From: Isoetes taiwanensis
Lineage: Eukaryota; Streptophyta; Lycopodiopsida; Isoetales; Isoetaceae
Direction of reading: 5' to 3'
Length of the DNA: 64,000 bases
Assembly: GCA_021234155.1 (NCBI GenBank)
Contig: JAJEKV010000006.1
Location: 27,681,754-27,745,753 of the forward strand
A program made the translations under genes and the position numbers. Below the pieces are notes generated by a model. The model was given only the letters and a program-made list of their open reading frames with translations, made no database searches and was not told the origin of the DNA. This document shows positions 28,321 to 40,000 of this stretch, in pieces (positions within the stretch are counted from its first letter, which is position 1; each line of letters starts with the position of its first letter).

Positions 28321-29269
28321 GAAGTAGTAGAACAAGTTGTTGAAGCTGAAGTAGGTGGGATGACACTTTTAAACAATTCAAGGAAACCATTGGGTACATG
28401 TTCCATACTTTAATCCTTCTTGCCCTCAGACATATGATTTTCCCGCTAGGCATTTAGCTACCACCTAACATTCGGTTTTTCGTGAAAAAGATAGGATATG
28501 AGAAGATAAATAAAGTGGTGGAACTATGATTGACAAACTCTTGACAAAGGTTGGCTTTTAGGGTTAAAGCATGCACATACTGCCTCAATTAGCTTGTCCC
28601 CCGTCCCCCCAAAATAGTTCAAAAGTAGGTCGCCCCAACTAACTTCTTTTGCCACGTAGAAAATTTTGAAAAATTTCACCGCAAGAACCTCGGGGCCAAA
28701 GATTCTATCCCGCCGTGCTATCGTGAGTCGGTCTCAAGCTTGTACCAGAGGATGATCTCATGAATCAAGACTTATCGATGCGCGCCATGCCAAAATTGTG
28801 AACCTAATAAGTAAGTGAAAAACTTTCAAATTCTTTTTACAAAATTTCTTGCAAAGCAATGAAATGGAAGCTCCCTTTGTTAACTAATTGGAGCAACATA
28901 AGATTTCAAGTCGCTTTCTTATTGCCGTTGGATCTATTAGATAAATTAGAGCATCTTTTTTTTTCAGATTGAGACCACCTTGTTGAAGCCATCCCACAAG
29001 GCCAAAGATATCAAGAAGCATCAATCCTTTCTCTTCATCTTCATAGTTAAACATGGGAGATGGGGATGCAAGCAAGTCAAAGGGGAAAAAGAAGAGAACA
29101 CAGAGCAAGAGGCCTTAAAAAAAAAGAGAAGACAGAGGGAAGCTTAGAAATGAGGAAAAAACATGTTATTATGCAAGAATGTTCCAATGCCGGTGAGCAA
29201 CACTAAAAAGCATAGAGCCTTGGCTAATATTGTCTCGCCATTTATGAAGAATACTTCAGAAATGGACAC
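28321..29269. other. No recognisable gene, copy 2
   Basis: AT-rich DNA upstream of gene 1. The short plus-strand frame WREVVEQVVEAEVGG begins at its left edge. Nothing else is supported. Confidence 0.4.
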
Positions 29270-32240
29270 CTAAAACTAAGAAAGAAATTTTGAGTGACTT
29301 TATAAAGGAAAAAGAAATCAAAGAATTTTTAGTGATGAATTCAAGAATATGGGAGTTAAGAATCATTTGATTGGCAATATTAGAAAAAGCATTCAAAAAA
29401 AGCTTGTACAAGCATAGATTCCATGGCTGCAAAGAAAAAATGTACTTGCAATGGCTATTGGCAAGGATTGCACAGTCAAATTGTTAGTAAGAGAAGTTTG
29501 GGAAAAAGTTTTGGGAGTCCATCCGAGAAATATTAAAATGGTAAGGAATAAACGGAACAAATAGATATTGATAAAGGTGGATGGGTCTTTTACAAGCCAT
29601 CCGTAAGGTTTGATTCAATTGGAGATGATGTTATTGAGCTGATTCAGGAGTTTTGGGATGCAAATACAAGGGTCTCGCCAATTTAATGCTAAGGACGGAG
29701 ATATAAAAGATTGGCAAAGAACATGCCACTCACTATTTGGAGGACACATTTGTAATTCCCCTTCTCATTCTTTGAAGGAACTAAAATTATGGTTGGTAAG
29801 GTATTGTTAGTTGTGAATTGAGTTAGTGCTAGACAATGGTTACAAATCGGGTTAGTTAAAGTTACAAAGTTACATCGATTAGTTCTAGTTGCGATTCTGT
29901 GTTATAGCGAGGGTCGGGCTTAGTTAAAGTTGCGTGTCATGGCTAGTAGTCGAGGTTACGATTATAGTTACGCTTAGTTAAAGTTGTAGGTTAAGGGTTA
30001 GTTCAAGTTCCAGGTTACACCAATACAGGTTTGCGATTTGCAAAGTTGTGTTACATGGTCGTAGTCGAGATCACGCTTATAGTTAGAGGTGGAAGTTGTA
30101 GGTGATAGATGTAGAGACAATAACAGGTTATAGGTAGATGCTAATAGTTTTAGTTGTTGATCAATTCGGGTCTTAGTCTTCAAACTTGAGCATCTTTGTC
30201 CACTAGTTATAGCTTTAATTAGGTTTTTCATTTGTGAGGTCTTTGTTGTATCCAACATACGTTATGTAAGCTCACTACTCTTATTGTTGTGCCAAATGTG
30301 AGCCGTTTCTTAAGTTCAAAGAGCAATATCCAGAGGTGCAGATCCGCCAAAGAGCTTTTGAGAAATTAAAGCCATGGTATGTCATGAAGTTGAAGCAATT
30401 CAACCCTTGTTGTTGCATACATCATGTGAGGCTACAAATGCTTTTGGATGGTTTTAATAAATTGAGGAACCAAAGATGTGAATCCTTGCAATTGTGCATG
30501 TGAAGTATGTGGAGCAAGAGAAGAAGAAGTTTGTTTTCGCTAAGACAAAAAGTATAAGACAACTACAGAGTTGTGGCAGTCTATATTTTTGCCCAAGAGA
30601 GGAAAATCAAGAATTTCATAAAAAGATTGCATATACAGGGTTTTGTAGCACATGTGGTATCTCTCAGTTGTCGATATGCCCACTAGAGTTATCAAATGAA
30701 GGATCTATTAGTTGGGAGTACTGGGATTATGAGGAAGGTGATAAGGATAAGAAAGGAAACCCAAAGAAGGTTCTAAAGTGCTTATGGAGAGAGACTGAAC
30801 CACGAACTTTAATTCATAAATTGATTGAGAGGTTGGATAAATTTCCTTTGCATAGTGGCGGTGCAAAAGCAGTTTCAAGGAGTTGTTGGAAAATCTTCCT
30901 CCGTGTATTCTTGTATCATTAGTGGACTTTGCCGAGAATTTTTCTATCCACTGCGTAACCAAGTGCAACCGCATATTGGACTAGCATACAGATTACCATC
31001 TTGGTGCATATTACGTACTTTGTAGACCCTATGTCAGGGGATGTGATCAAAGACACTCATTATTATATATCTGATGATACAAAGCATGATACACTGTTTG
31101 TTCAGCATGCATTTATGATGCATTATGAGTTTATGAAACAACAAGGTATAGATCCAGATAAGCACCGGTTTTTCGGATGGAGCAAAGATCACAGTTCAAA
31201 AGCAAAGAAGACCCTTCTACTTTGTTGGAAGGTATGCAGTTGCCACAAAAATTGAGATGATGTGGAATTTTTTTGGCTCAAACCATGGGAAGGGAGAGCA
31301 TGATGGCAAAGCCGCAGAATTAAAACGGTGGCTGAGGGAATTGATGAAGAGAGTACAGTCCATAAAAATTGAAAATGCAGCTGATATAGTTAAAGTAGCC
31401 AGGAATGGTTTTTCGTCTAGTTCTCCATCTTCTAGTTTGGAAAAAAAACCAGTGAGAAGATGGTTTTGGGAAGTGGTGGGGGTGAACAGGAACAACCTTT
31501 GGGCAGCAGATACTGTGGAGGACACAAGGAACATTCATTCTGTTCATGCATTCAATTTAGAATGCCCTACGCAATTGCATGTAAGACGTTTGTCTTGCTT
31601 TTGTGCAAATTGCTTTGATGCAGAATGGAAAAAATGCATGAACAAAGAATATGTAGACGATTGGGAGCTTGTGATTATTCAACCAAGCAATGTTCTACGT
31701 GATGAATATGAAGAACGTAAATCTCAAAGAACAAGATTCTCTGAGCTATCTACTGTTCTAAAAGATAGCATAGGAGTAGGCGACAATTTTGCTGTTGCTG
31801 CTCCAAAATATAATGAAGAGGGAGCACTATTTTGGTTGGTGTGTTGTACAAAGACAACGTATGTTGTTAAGGAAGACTTTGAGGTGAATGGGCAAATATT
31901 TTATGCAGGAGAGGAGCTTCTTGAAGGTATTTATTATAAAAAGGCATCAAGATCACATTACAAGCTATATCTATTGTTCGGGACGAGCCAAAGGCCATAG
32001 TCTGCCACAAGTCCGTGGAATTAAATTGGTCATGCCACAGGCAAAACATCGATTGAAGGAAACCAGGTTGTATACACACTTAGTGAAGCTGATAGTGAAA
32101 AGATTTTAGACAATCTCCCCGATGTTCTATCTGATGATGAAGACTGTAATTTTTTCGAACGCTCTTTCAAACATGTGATTCAGAATAAGATTAGTTGCAA
32201 AGGTTGCTCAATGTTGTCCAAATGGCAATCTTGAAGTGCT
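29270..32240 (+). pseudogene. Gene 1: Cys-rich HGKG transposase-like protein, copy 2
   Basis: Best-preserved member of the family. Exon 1 (about 29,270-29,757) reads EVWEKVLGVHPRN, then EFWDANTRVSP, then KEHATHYLEDT. Exon 2 (about 30,302-32,230) reads RQRAFEKLKPWYVMKLKQF, CCCIHH and CNCACEVCG, then GFCSTCGISQLSICPLEL, then HYYISDDTKHDTLFVQH, WSKDHSSKAKK and WNFFGSNHGKGEHDG. A 247-codon open stretch covers 31,257-32,000. The tail has YTLSEADSEKILDNLPDVL. Similar WSDG...QFK followed by (S/T)xHGKGxxDG arrangements occur in abundant uncharacterised repeat proteins of plants and animals that look transposon-derived; this is from memory. The frame breaks about five times, so it is called a pseudogene, but sequence error is possible. 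Confidence 0.7.
29815..30090 (+). repeat. Degenerate intronic repeat, copy 2
   Basis: Short degenerate units around GTTAGTTAAAGTT in the intron of gene 1, matching in position but not closely in sequence to 10,090-10,340. Confidence 0.5.
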
Positions 32241-32567
32241 CCATGCACCACTCTAGAAGCTCCTTGGCTCAGGGGCTTAATACAAACTATCTTTGTGTGA
32301 TTAAGGTGCTTAAGTTACGCACCATCCATGACACAACTTGGCAATGGCTCAGATTTTCAAATAGCTTCATCAACACTCCATCTAGCTCAAAAATCAAAAG
32401 CTTTTTATGCGAATTTTATCCTTTTGGTACATGGGGACTTGGAAGGATCGCCAAAAACTTCACCGCGTTTATTTTTTCCTCGTTCGGTAACAATTAAAGC
32501 CCTTTTATTTCGGAAGAAAATGCTTTCAAATAAACAAACATAATCACTTCATACAAAAAATAAAGAA

Positions 32568-33710
32568 TTACTGGGTGAAATGTGATTCTTCAGATTGTGA
32601 TCGATGAGATGTCTCTTTCTTTGTCTTCACAACTGGACTACATGATGAAATTGGAAGACTCAGATGGGTTTCAATGGCCTTATTATCCTCTGCTACACCA
32701 TCAAACTTTGATTGAGACAAAGTAGCCTTCCCATTGTCAAGAAGCGGACTGCCCACATTCCGGTTTCTTTCAAAAGGTGATGAAGCGGTGTCACTCATAT
32801 CTTTCCCATCTTGCATCTTTTTTTAACCCTACAAGCATTACAAAAAATTGATAATATGTAATAACAAATATTTTCCCTCAGAGAAAGCATGTATTACCTC
32901 GGGCGAAATCATCGTCGCCTTTGGCTCATTCTCTTCATGAAAAATTAATTCTTTGTTGTTACCTTCAACTTCTACAGTAGTACTTATCTTTGATGAGTGG
33001 CCTTGAATAGCTAGATCATACATAAATAAATAAAAAAAACATTGTCATGAGTGGCCTTGAATATCTAGATCATACATAAATTAAAAAACTAGCAATCAAA
33101 AGACATGAATCTTGGAATCTAGGAACCAACAATCATTACTAGCAATCTAGGAATGACTTCACTTACCATCATTGTTGTCAATTTGTTCGTCTTCAGAAAC
33201 ATCATTGATCACATGCACATCCTTGGTAGTTGTTAAAGCTCTGCTCAAACGTCTAGGCACAAGCTTATGCTCTTTGATAAATGATAAGGATGCTGGAGTG
33301 GAGCCAATGCCTTTTGAAGGCAAATTTTCTGTTCCAATATCAAACCAGCAATCATTAACAACATACTATGAAGATGAAAAAAAAATAAGCATATAGACCA
33401 ACCATTCGAATATGCTATCATATTAATCTTGGTCCCATGATGCTTCTTTAAACCAAGAAAAAACAACCAATTAATGGACATGCTATGTCCACAACCGCTA
33501 TGTAACACATCATAGTGCCACTACACAAGAAAAACTATGTTAGATAATCCTACAAATTTAAAAAATTATAGATGGGAAGATGCTACCCGAAATGCGCTTA
33601 GGGCATGTGACATGATATGCATGCTTGCACTCAACAATTATGACTGGTAGAAGCATCTCACTGGTATTGAGTGATCTTTCACAAAATGGGCATATGTTTC
33701 CTTCAAATTG
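32568..33710 (-). CDS. Gene 3: RING-H2-like protein, copy 2 (5' end missing)
   Basis: Minus-strand multi-exon gene, 5' to 3'. The first visible exon (about 33,710-33,587) has a RING-H2 first half, CPFC plus 17 residues plus CKHAYHVTC, and a GT donor. Exon 2 ends upstream at 33,520 and reads FFLGLKKHHGTKINM. Exon 3 (33,365-33,167) reads FDIGTENLPSKGIGSTPASL. Exon 4 (33,010-32,898) reads KISTTVEVEGNNKELIF. Exon 5 (32,816-32,568) begins MQDGKDMSD and ends HFTQ-stop. Exons 3, 4 and 5 join in phase with canonical GT-AG sites. The second RING Cys pair was not found, and the exon 1-2-3 joins are not in phase. Possible E3-type or protein-binding role; the exact family is unknown. It is convergent to gene 1. 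Confidence 0.55.
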
Positions 33711-33979
33711 ATGCTTGAATATTCATTTCTGCTAGCACCAAGAACAAGCGTTTGTGACAAAGAGGGACTTAACTAAAATGGTCGGCACATAATTTGGCGA
33801 AAGCCGCCAAAAAGCCTCGTGAAGGCGGGGCCTCAAGTTGTTCAACTGCCCAGCCCAAGATCTCTACAAATTTCGAGATTGGGTAAAGCCATTGTGGTGT
33901 TCCAATTCGTCTGTCCCCATCCCCCCGGGTGATCCACCACTTTTGTGGTATGAAAGTATAATTATGGCACCGCCACCAC

Positions 33980-33994
33980 GGGTATTTAAGAATA
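33980..33994 (+). promoter_or_regulatory. TATA-like site before gene 2
   Basis: GGTATTTAAGAATAG lies about 0.37 kb upstream of the first recognisable coding sequence of gene 2. It is conserved at about 14,141 in copy 1. It is preceded by an ACCAC...GTGGT inverted motif near 33,932. The assignment rests on position and sequence only. Confidence 0.3.
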
Positions 33995-34349
33995 GAGTCC
34001 CAATTTGTGGGGGAAATTCTAATTTCAAAAACTAAAATTCAAATTCAAATTCCTATTCTTTGGCCCCTTCCTGTTCTTTTGCCCACGCCCCTGTTCTTTG
34101 GCTCCCTCCCTGCAAGCTCCAATCCATTGTGGATATGGATGTCAATGAGGTAACTGTCCAAACCGCATTTCGCATGGGAGAAAACGAAGAAGAACCAAGG
34201 AACAAGAAATGTTGAAGAAAAAGACTTGAGGAAAAAAGAAGAAGAGAAGAAAAATTGAGCTTGCGCATTGGCGAAGGATCCAGGTTCATCAAGAAGTGCA
34301 AGCAAGAACGTATTGTCCTTAATTTGCTAACGTCTTTTCCATAAACAGA

Positions 34350-34869
34350 CCAAAAGAATGGAGGATAGCACGAAGAAAGAAATTTTACTTGAGTTTTTGA
34401 GGATAAAACATTGAAAAAATTCATAGGTGAAGAATTAAAGGATTTGGAAGCCAAGAGCATCGCTATAAGGAGCCTCTGGGACTCCATGCATCGCCAAACT
34501 CTCTACTAGCAATGACTACCTAGCAGCCAAGAATAGCTGCCTTTGCAATAACAGATTACCCTGCGTAGATTCTGAAACAAGTGACAAAATCAGCCGAGAT
34601 CTTGGAAAGGTATTAGGTGTTCACCCAAGAAAACCACGCAAAAGGCAAAGAAAAAAGAGGGAAGAGATCGATTACAATGGTGGGAAATGGGTTTCTTACA
34701 AGAGGGCTAAAAGATTCGATGCAATTTCGGATGAACATATAGAAAAGATTCAAAAATTTTGGATTGAGAACACACGAGTGTCTCCTAACACAAAGGATGT
34801 TAGAACTAGAAGATTGAGAGAAATGTAAGAGAAGAACATGCTGCCCACTATCCGGAGGAATCACAAAAG
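34350..34869 (+). pseudogene. Gene 2 exon 1: paralogue of gene 1, copy 2
   Basis: Reads TKKEILLEFL, then KKFIGEELKDLEAKSIAI, then (frame-shifted) the core DYNGGKWVSYKRAKRFDAIS followed by KIQKFWIENTRVSPNTKD, then EEHAAHYPEES. This aligns residue by residue with gene 1 exon 1 (EFWDANTRVSP, KEHATHYLEDT), which shows that genes 1 and 2 are paralogues in tandem. The core resembles an N-terminal DNA-binding or helical region of the transposase-like family. Frame breaks occur near 34,400 and 34,620. Confidence 0.65.
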
Positions 34870-35973
34870 TTAGTTTATTTCATATTCATGTTTTTCTTAG
34901 TTATGGTGCTTAGTGTGGTGGTGCATGTGGTGGTTATTGTGTTGTCTGATGATTGTGGTGTATCAGATGCAAAGATGTGAATTGTGTGTAGGTGACTCTA
35001 GTCCGAAATGCAATATTTAATGTTTGGAATATTATTAGAACATGACGTAATTGAGTACTCCTTTTTTGGGTGTGTACAGTCTAAAAATATTCGAGAATGA
35101 TAACTAATCGATCCTCGAGATACAAATTTTGTTGAATAAAGACAAATTTTGTCAGATTCAAGCACAACTCTGTTGGAAAGTATGATATATTAAAAAAAGG
35201 ATCTTACAAAATTTGGCTTTACAAAATTTGGCTTTCCATTGAAAGCTCTGTAACCGAGAACTAAATTTACATGCATGATTTCCTAAGCAAATGGTGAAAT
35301 CTTTGGTATGACTAAATCGAGAACTGGTGCATCCAAAATTATTGTTTTCTCGCACTAAAGCATCTAAGCTTGCAAGTCATCCCGTAATTTAACGGGATGA
35401 GGTTTTGCCGATTGCTCCGCATCCCACGGTGGTAAGTACGCATTTGCCAAGAAACCCGCTGTTGCAGTCGAGCGACAAGTGACAGAGAACAAATATACCA
35501 GCTGCCCTTGCAGCAGCATGTAACATAAGCTCATGGACTCTGTCTAAGAGCTCTCTTCCTGTCAATCTGACTCCAAGCATAGCCATTGAAGGCCCAAAGA
35601 TCGGTCACGTTGTATGCCTTTAGGTTGGATTCAAATCAAAGCAAAGAAGGTGGATTTAGGCATATCCACCTTCAGAGATTGATCACGCAGCCCTTTTTAA
35701 CATGTGCCAATGCCCTCCTCGCTCACCCTACAATAGCCGTGAGTGATTTCTCGAACATCCCTCCTACCATGTTGCCGGAATGAACTTGTTGGAATTGGCT
35801 GAATTGGGAATGAAACGCCAAAAATCAAACGTGAGGAACAGGATTTAGGACCCGGATCCTTTCTAATGATTAGAAGAGGAATGTAGTTATTGTCGTGGTG
35901 TACCAAGTGTTTATGAGAGAAGCATTTTTATGAGGCAAGGCTAGGCAGATTTTTAAATGTCGATGTGATGTGA

Positions 35974-36052
35974 TAAAAGTGATGTGATGGTGTGTGATGG
36001 TGTGGTGTGGTGTGGTGTGGTGTGGTGTGGTGTGGGTGTGGCTATGTCCATG
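35974..36052 (+). repeat. GTGTG/GTGTGG microsatellite
   Basis: Tandem GTGTG-type units just 5' of the CAC block, with a shorter equivalent at 16,146-16,205. Confidence 0.9.
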
Positions 36053-36095
36053 GTGTGGTGGGGGTGTGTGCATGTTAATGTATGGATTCAATTTT

Positions 36096-36640
36096 ATTTA
36101 TTCTCCCCTCACCCCACCACACCCCATCTATCCCACCACCATAGACTACCACCACATCTTTGTGTGCATCACCACATTACCACCACATGCACACACATCC
36201 CACCACATCCCACGCCACACCCCTCCACCACCACCACCACACTCCACCACCACCACATCACACCACAATCCACAACACCACACCACACCACACCACACCA
36301 CCACCACTACACCCCACACCACACTCCACCACCACCACACTCCACCACACTCCACCACCACCACCACACCCCACCACCACACCCACCACACCACATCATA
36401 GCACCACACACCACTACACACCACCACCACCACCACCCCCACCACCACCACACACCACTCCACCACACACCACACTCCACCACCACCAACCCCCACCACC
36501 CCCCCCCACCACCACACCACACACCCCACCACACTCCACCACCCCTCCTCCCACCACCACCCCACCACCACCACACCATCACCACCACCCCCACCACCAT
36601 TTCCACCACCACTATTCCACCACCACACCCACCATTTGGT
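36096..36640 (+). repeat. CAC/CCA microsatellite, ~545 bp
   Basis: Nearly pure (CAC)n with CACAC interruptions. The 237- and 189-codon frames across it are His/Thr/Pro low-complexity artefacts. In copy 1 the site (16,262-16,395) holds only a short C/T-rich stretch, so the array expanded or contracted after duplication. A GTGTGG tract follows at 36,641-36,700, making the block partly self-complementary. Confidence 0.95.
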
Positions 36641-36811
36641 GTATGGTGTGTGGTGAATGGTGTGGTGTGTGGTGGGGTGTGGTGTGGTATGTGGTAATGT
36701 ACACAGCACTAAGGTGCTCGTTCTGGTGAATATGATGAGTGTGGGGCATGGTATGGTGCATGGTTTGGTGTGGTATACACATCCTAACAGTTTAGTGTTC
36801 ATTTCATGCAG

Positions 36812-37096
36812 ATGCTATTGTTCAAGAGGTTTCTGGACCAACATCCAGAAATTAAGATTCGTCTTCGAGCTTTTGAGAAGCTAAAACCCTGGTTTGTTGT
36901 GAAATTGAAGGACTTCAATAGTTGTTGTTGCATTCAGCACGTGAGGATGCAAATGCTAGTGGATGGACTCAATGGTATGAGAACCAAACATCCGAAGAAT
37001 TGCACTTGCACCTGCGATGTTTGTAGATCACATGAACTTGGTCAATGTAGGGCACACCAGCATAAAATTTCTGGTGAAGGACACCGTACAGAATGA
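36812..37096 (+). CDS. Gene 2 exon 2: Cys-rich region, copy 2 (partial)
   Basis: Open for 95 codons after a canonical acceptor at 36,810-36,811: KRFLDQHPEIKIRLRAFEKL, then KPWFVVKLKDFNSCCCIQH, then NCTCTCDVCRSHE. It matches gene 1 exon 2 (FKEQYPEVQIRQRAFEKLKP, CCCIHH, CNCACEVCG), so the Cys/His pattern is conserved between paralogues. It stops at 37,094-37,096. The CP-E, WSKD and HGKG parts seen in gene 1 are missing, so gene 2 is C-terminally truncated unless later exons lie elsewhere. Its 3' end overlaps the antisense last exon of gene 4. Confidence 0.6.
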   Translation: MLLFKRFLDQHPEIKIRLRAFEKLKPWFVVKLKDFNSCCCIQHVRMQMLVDGLNGMRTKHPKNCTCTCDVCRSHELGQCRAHQHKISGEGHRTE

Positions 37097-40000
37097 ATCT
37101 CAAGGGTATTAATTTTCCCCCCAAAATCAGATGCACTAGGAATCTCTTCGTGATGGCTTCCAGTTGCAGTAGCATTTATCTCTGCAACATAATTGAAATG
37201 AGGAAGACCACAGAAAAATACAAAAAAATAAATCATGCATGTGGCATCGGTACTTACTTGATACGACTGCATTCAGTTGACTATCCAAATTTCGTTTTGG
37301 AGTCTCCACACCATCAGCAGCTGGGATTGACTTAGGAGTATCAAATGGGGTGAATTCTAGGTACAACCGGGAGGTATCTTGCAGTCTCATAACTGATCGA
37401 GGCGTGGATAACTGTTGGATATCCTTGGTCTCAAATTTACGCAGTGCGCAAACACTAAGTCATTGAGACCTGTGACAACATCGGTAAACATTAGTTAACG
37501 ACTTGTTTGCAGCGAATCTATATTGTTTGCAGCAAACAATATCAAGCTTTGGTGAGTTGACAACCATTCAAGAGGGTCACGCGACCGGGCTTTTTACTCT
37601 CTTTTCGATGTTCTGTTTATATATATCTAAAGTGCCCCCTAAAATGAGTGATCTCATCCGGGGGCACTTTAGATACAATAAACAGGACAAACAAAAGAGA
37701 CTAAGCCAACCAGGATGGAAGAGACTAAGCCGGGATGAAAGAGAGACGAGTACAAGCATCGACACTTCCCAAACCTTGCTTTCACCCCTTTGGACTTACT
37801 TGTGTCTATTGGTTCTTGTGGTACCACTCGAACACCAAAAAAGCCAAAAGCCATGTCTCATCATAATGTGGCAACAACGGGGCTGCAAAGCGAGGTTCTA
37901 GAGTGTCTGCGCAAAACAAATTCAAAAGCAATAGTCTTTAGGCGAGGGTTAGAGATGGTAATATTTACCTCAAATGGTGTGATAGACATGGAATGTGATC
38001 TCGGGTGACTACATTCTCGCTATCACAACCGGCAACATTTTACCCTCCCATTTTCGCATAACGTCCACAAAATGGACAACCTTCATCACCTCTTCTTCGC
38101 CGCCGGGAAGCATTGGAAGTGCAGGATCTAAAGGAGTGTCATGACCACTACGCCGAGAAAAAATCTCAAATCTTTGCATTCGAGGTAGCAGCCCTCCAAA
38201 TAGAAGTCTTCACATGCCTTTAGCTCAATTTCAGTTTGTTAATTCCTTATTTAATTGTTTCAGCCCGGGCAACACCGTACCATTTAGCTCTTCATCCTTT
38301 AGTTAAACACAGCCCAACACCCTCTGGCTGCTTTGGGATTTTTGTCATGATTGATTGCCATCGTGCAAATCAGCTCTAATTTCTCGATGCTTTATGCTCT
38401 ATCAACTCAATCTTTCTTTTTGATATCATTTTTCCTATCCTCGTTTTGCTTGCAATCGTTGCTTGCATCTATCAAACCTAGCTGATGTTGTAGCCAATCA
38501 TTCCTTCACAAGTACGCCATAGTCTCCAGAAAACAAAACACTACGATATGTCACCTCTAACAACATAGTAAGCCGCGTCTTATCGATGGAAAACCACAAT
38601 CACACACCACACAACACAAGGTAGTCTCTACACACCACCACATACCACACACACCACAACATACATTTTGCAGACAGACACCACACAACCTGTTGTGGTG
38701 GTGGTGGTGGTGTGTGTAGTGGTGGTGGTGGGTGGTGGTGGTGGTGGTGGTGGTGTGTGTGTGGTGGTGGTATGGTGGTGGGGGTGTGGTGGGGTTTGGT
38801 GGTGGTGGTGGTGGGGGTGGTGGTGGTGGTGGTGGTGGGTGTGGTGTGGGACATGGTGGGGGTGTGGTGTGATGGGGGTGTGGTGATAGGGTGTGGTGGT
38901 GGGGTGTGGTGTGGTTGTGGTGGAGTGTGGTGGTGGTGGGATTGTGGTGTGGGACATGGTGATGGTGGTGGTGTGGTGGTGGTGGTGGTGGAGTGTGGTG
39001 GTGGTGGTGGTGTGTGTGGTGGTGGTGGTGGTGGTGATGGTGGTGGTGTGTGGTGTGGGTGTGGGAGGCGGTGGAAGATGGTAGAGTGTAGTGGTGGGAG
39101 ATGGTGGGGTGTGGTGTGGGACATGGTGGATGCCAACAACTCACCACCACCACACATACCTCATCTATCATTTGGCATCCATTACCTGAAATGCCTCACA
39201 GATGGCATCATAGAGACACAACATGACAATACAGACCAACATGATGCAAAATGGTAGTAGACATACACTGTGTGTTGATAGAAACAATCTAGATCAAGCT
39301 TGAGATTTTTGTTGTAACACAACTAATAATTGAACATACCGCAATGGCATGTTTTGGTCTCGCAACATTGCTCGCTTCGTTTTGATTGTGAGTTGGATTG
39401 AATGTGTGGTCTAGAGGAACCTGATTTGGGTTTTTCCTATCATCTTCATCATCCCATCACTTTTACTATTTTTCTCCTCGTCGGGTTGGATTTGCCTATG
39501 CTTTCTCTTGGGTCTAGAAGAAGCGGCCTCTCGCTTTCTCATCCGGGAGTTTTATAATAATCAGAAGCTCTTCCAATTATGTGACCTCCCCTTTATATCC
39601 GAGATAATAAGCCACCGCTTAGGTTCGAGGAGCCATTCCACCCCATGTATGTGGCTTCCCCGTAATTCTTTTGTAAATTTGCATGAACTCTTTGTATTGT
39701 TCATTGCTTTCGATTCTTCAACTGCATAAGAAAACATATGCCTTAATTTTTCAGTTTGAACAAAACATTTGGGGAAAATACACAGTAGCCCGATTTATTT
39801 GGAACTCTGTCACCCCAAAGCTTCTTTAGATCTTCGTGGGGCACAATCTCTTGTTTGAGGAGAGATTTCATCGTGTAACTAGTGGCGTTCAATTCTGACT
39901 CCATTAGGGTTCAATCGGCAAGAAGCGGCAAAAAAACAGAGGAAGAGGTGATTCTTTCTTAATTCAAAAGGGTGGACAATGACGTGGCATAAAATTCAAA

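Larger units (their letters stand above)
34870..36811 (+). other. Presumed intron of gene 2 with microsatellite, copy 2
   Basis: No gene is seen. It holds the GTGTG and CAC microsatellites (35,974-36,700) and ends in a good acceptor, TTTCATGCAG at 36,802-36,811. Exon 2 follows directly. Confidence 0.6.

Noticed and set aside
35984-36697. Long His/Thr/Pro-rich open frames (up to 237 codons)
   Set aside because: They are translations of the CAC microsatellite; all frames are open because the repeat lacks stop codons.
38557-39171. Long frames on both strands over the GTG array (up to 204 codons)
   Set aside because: Low-complexity artefact of the microsatellite, with no domain or balanced composition.
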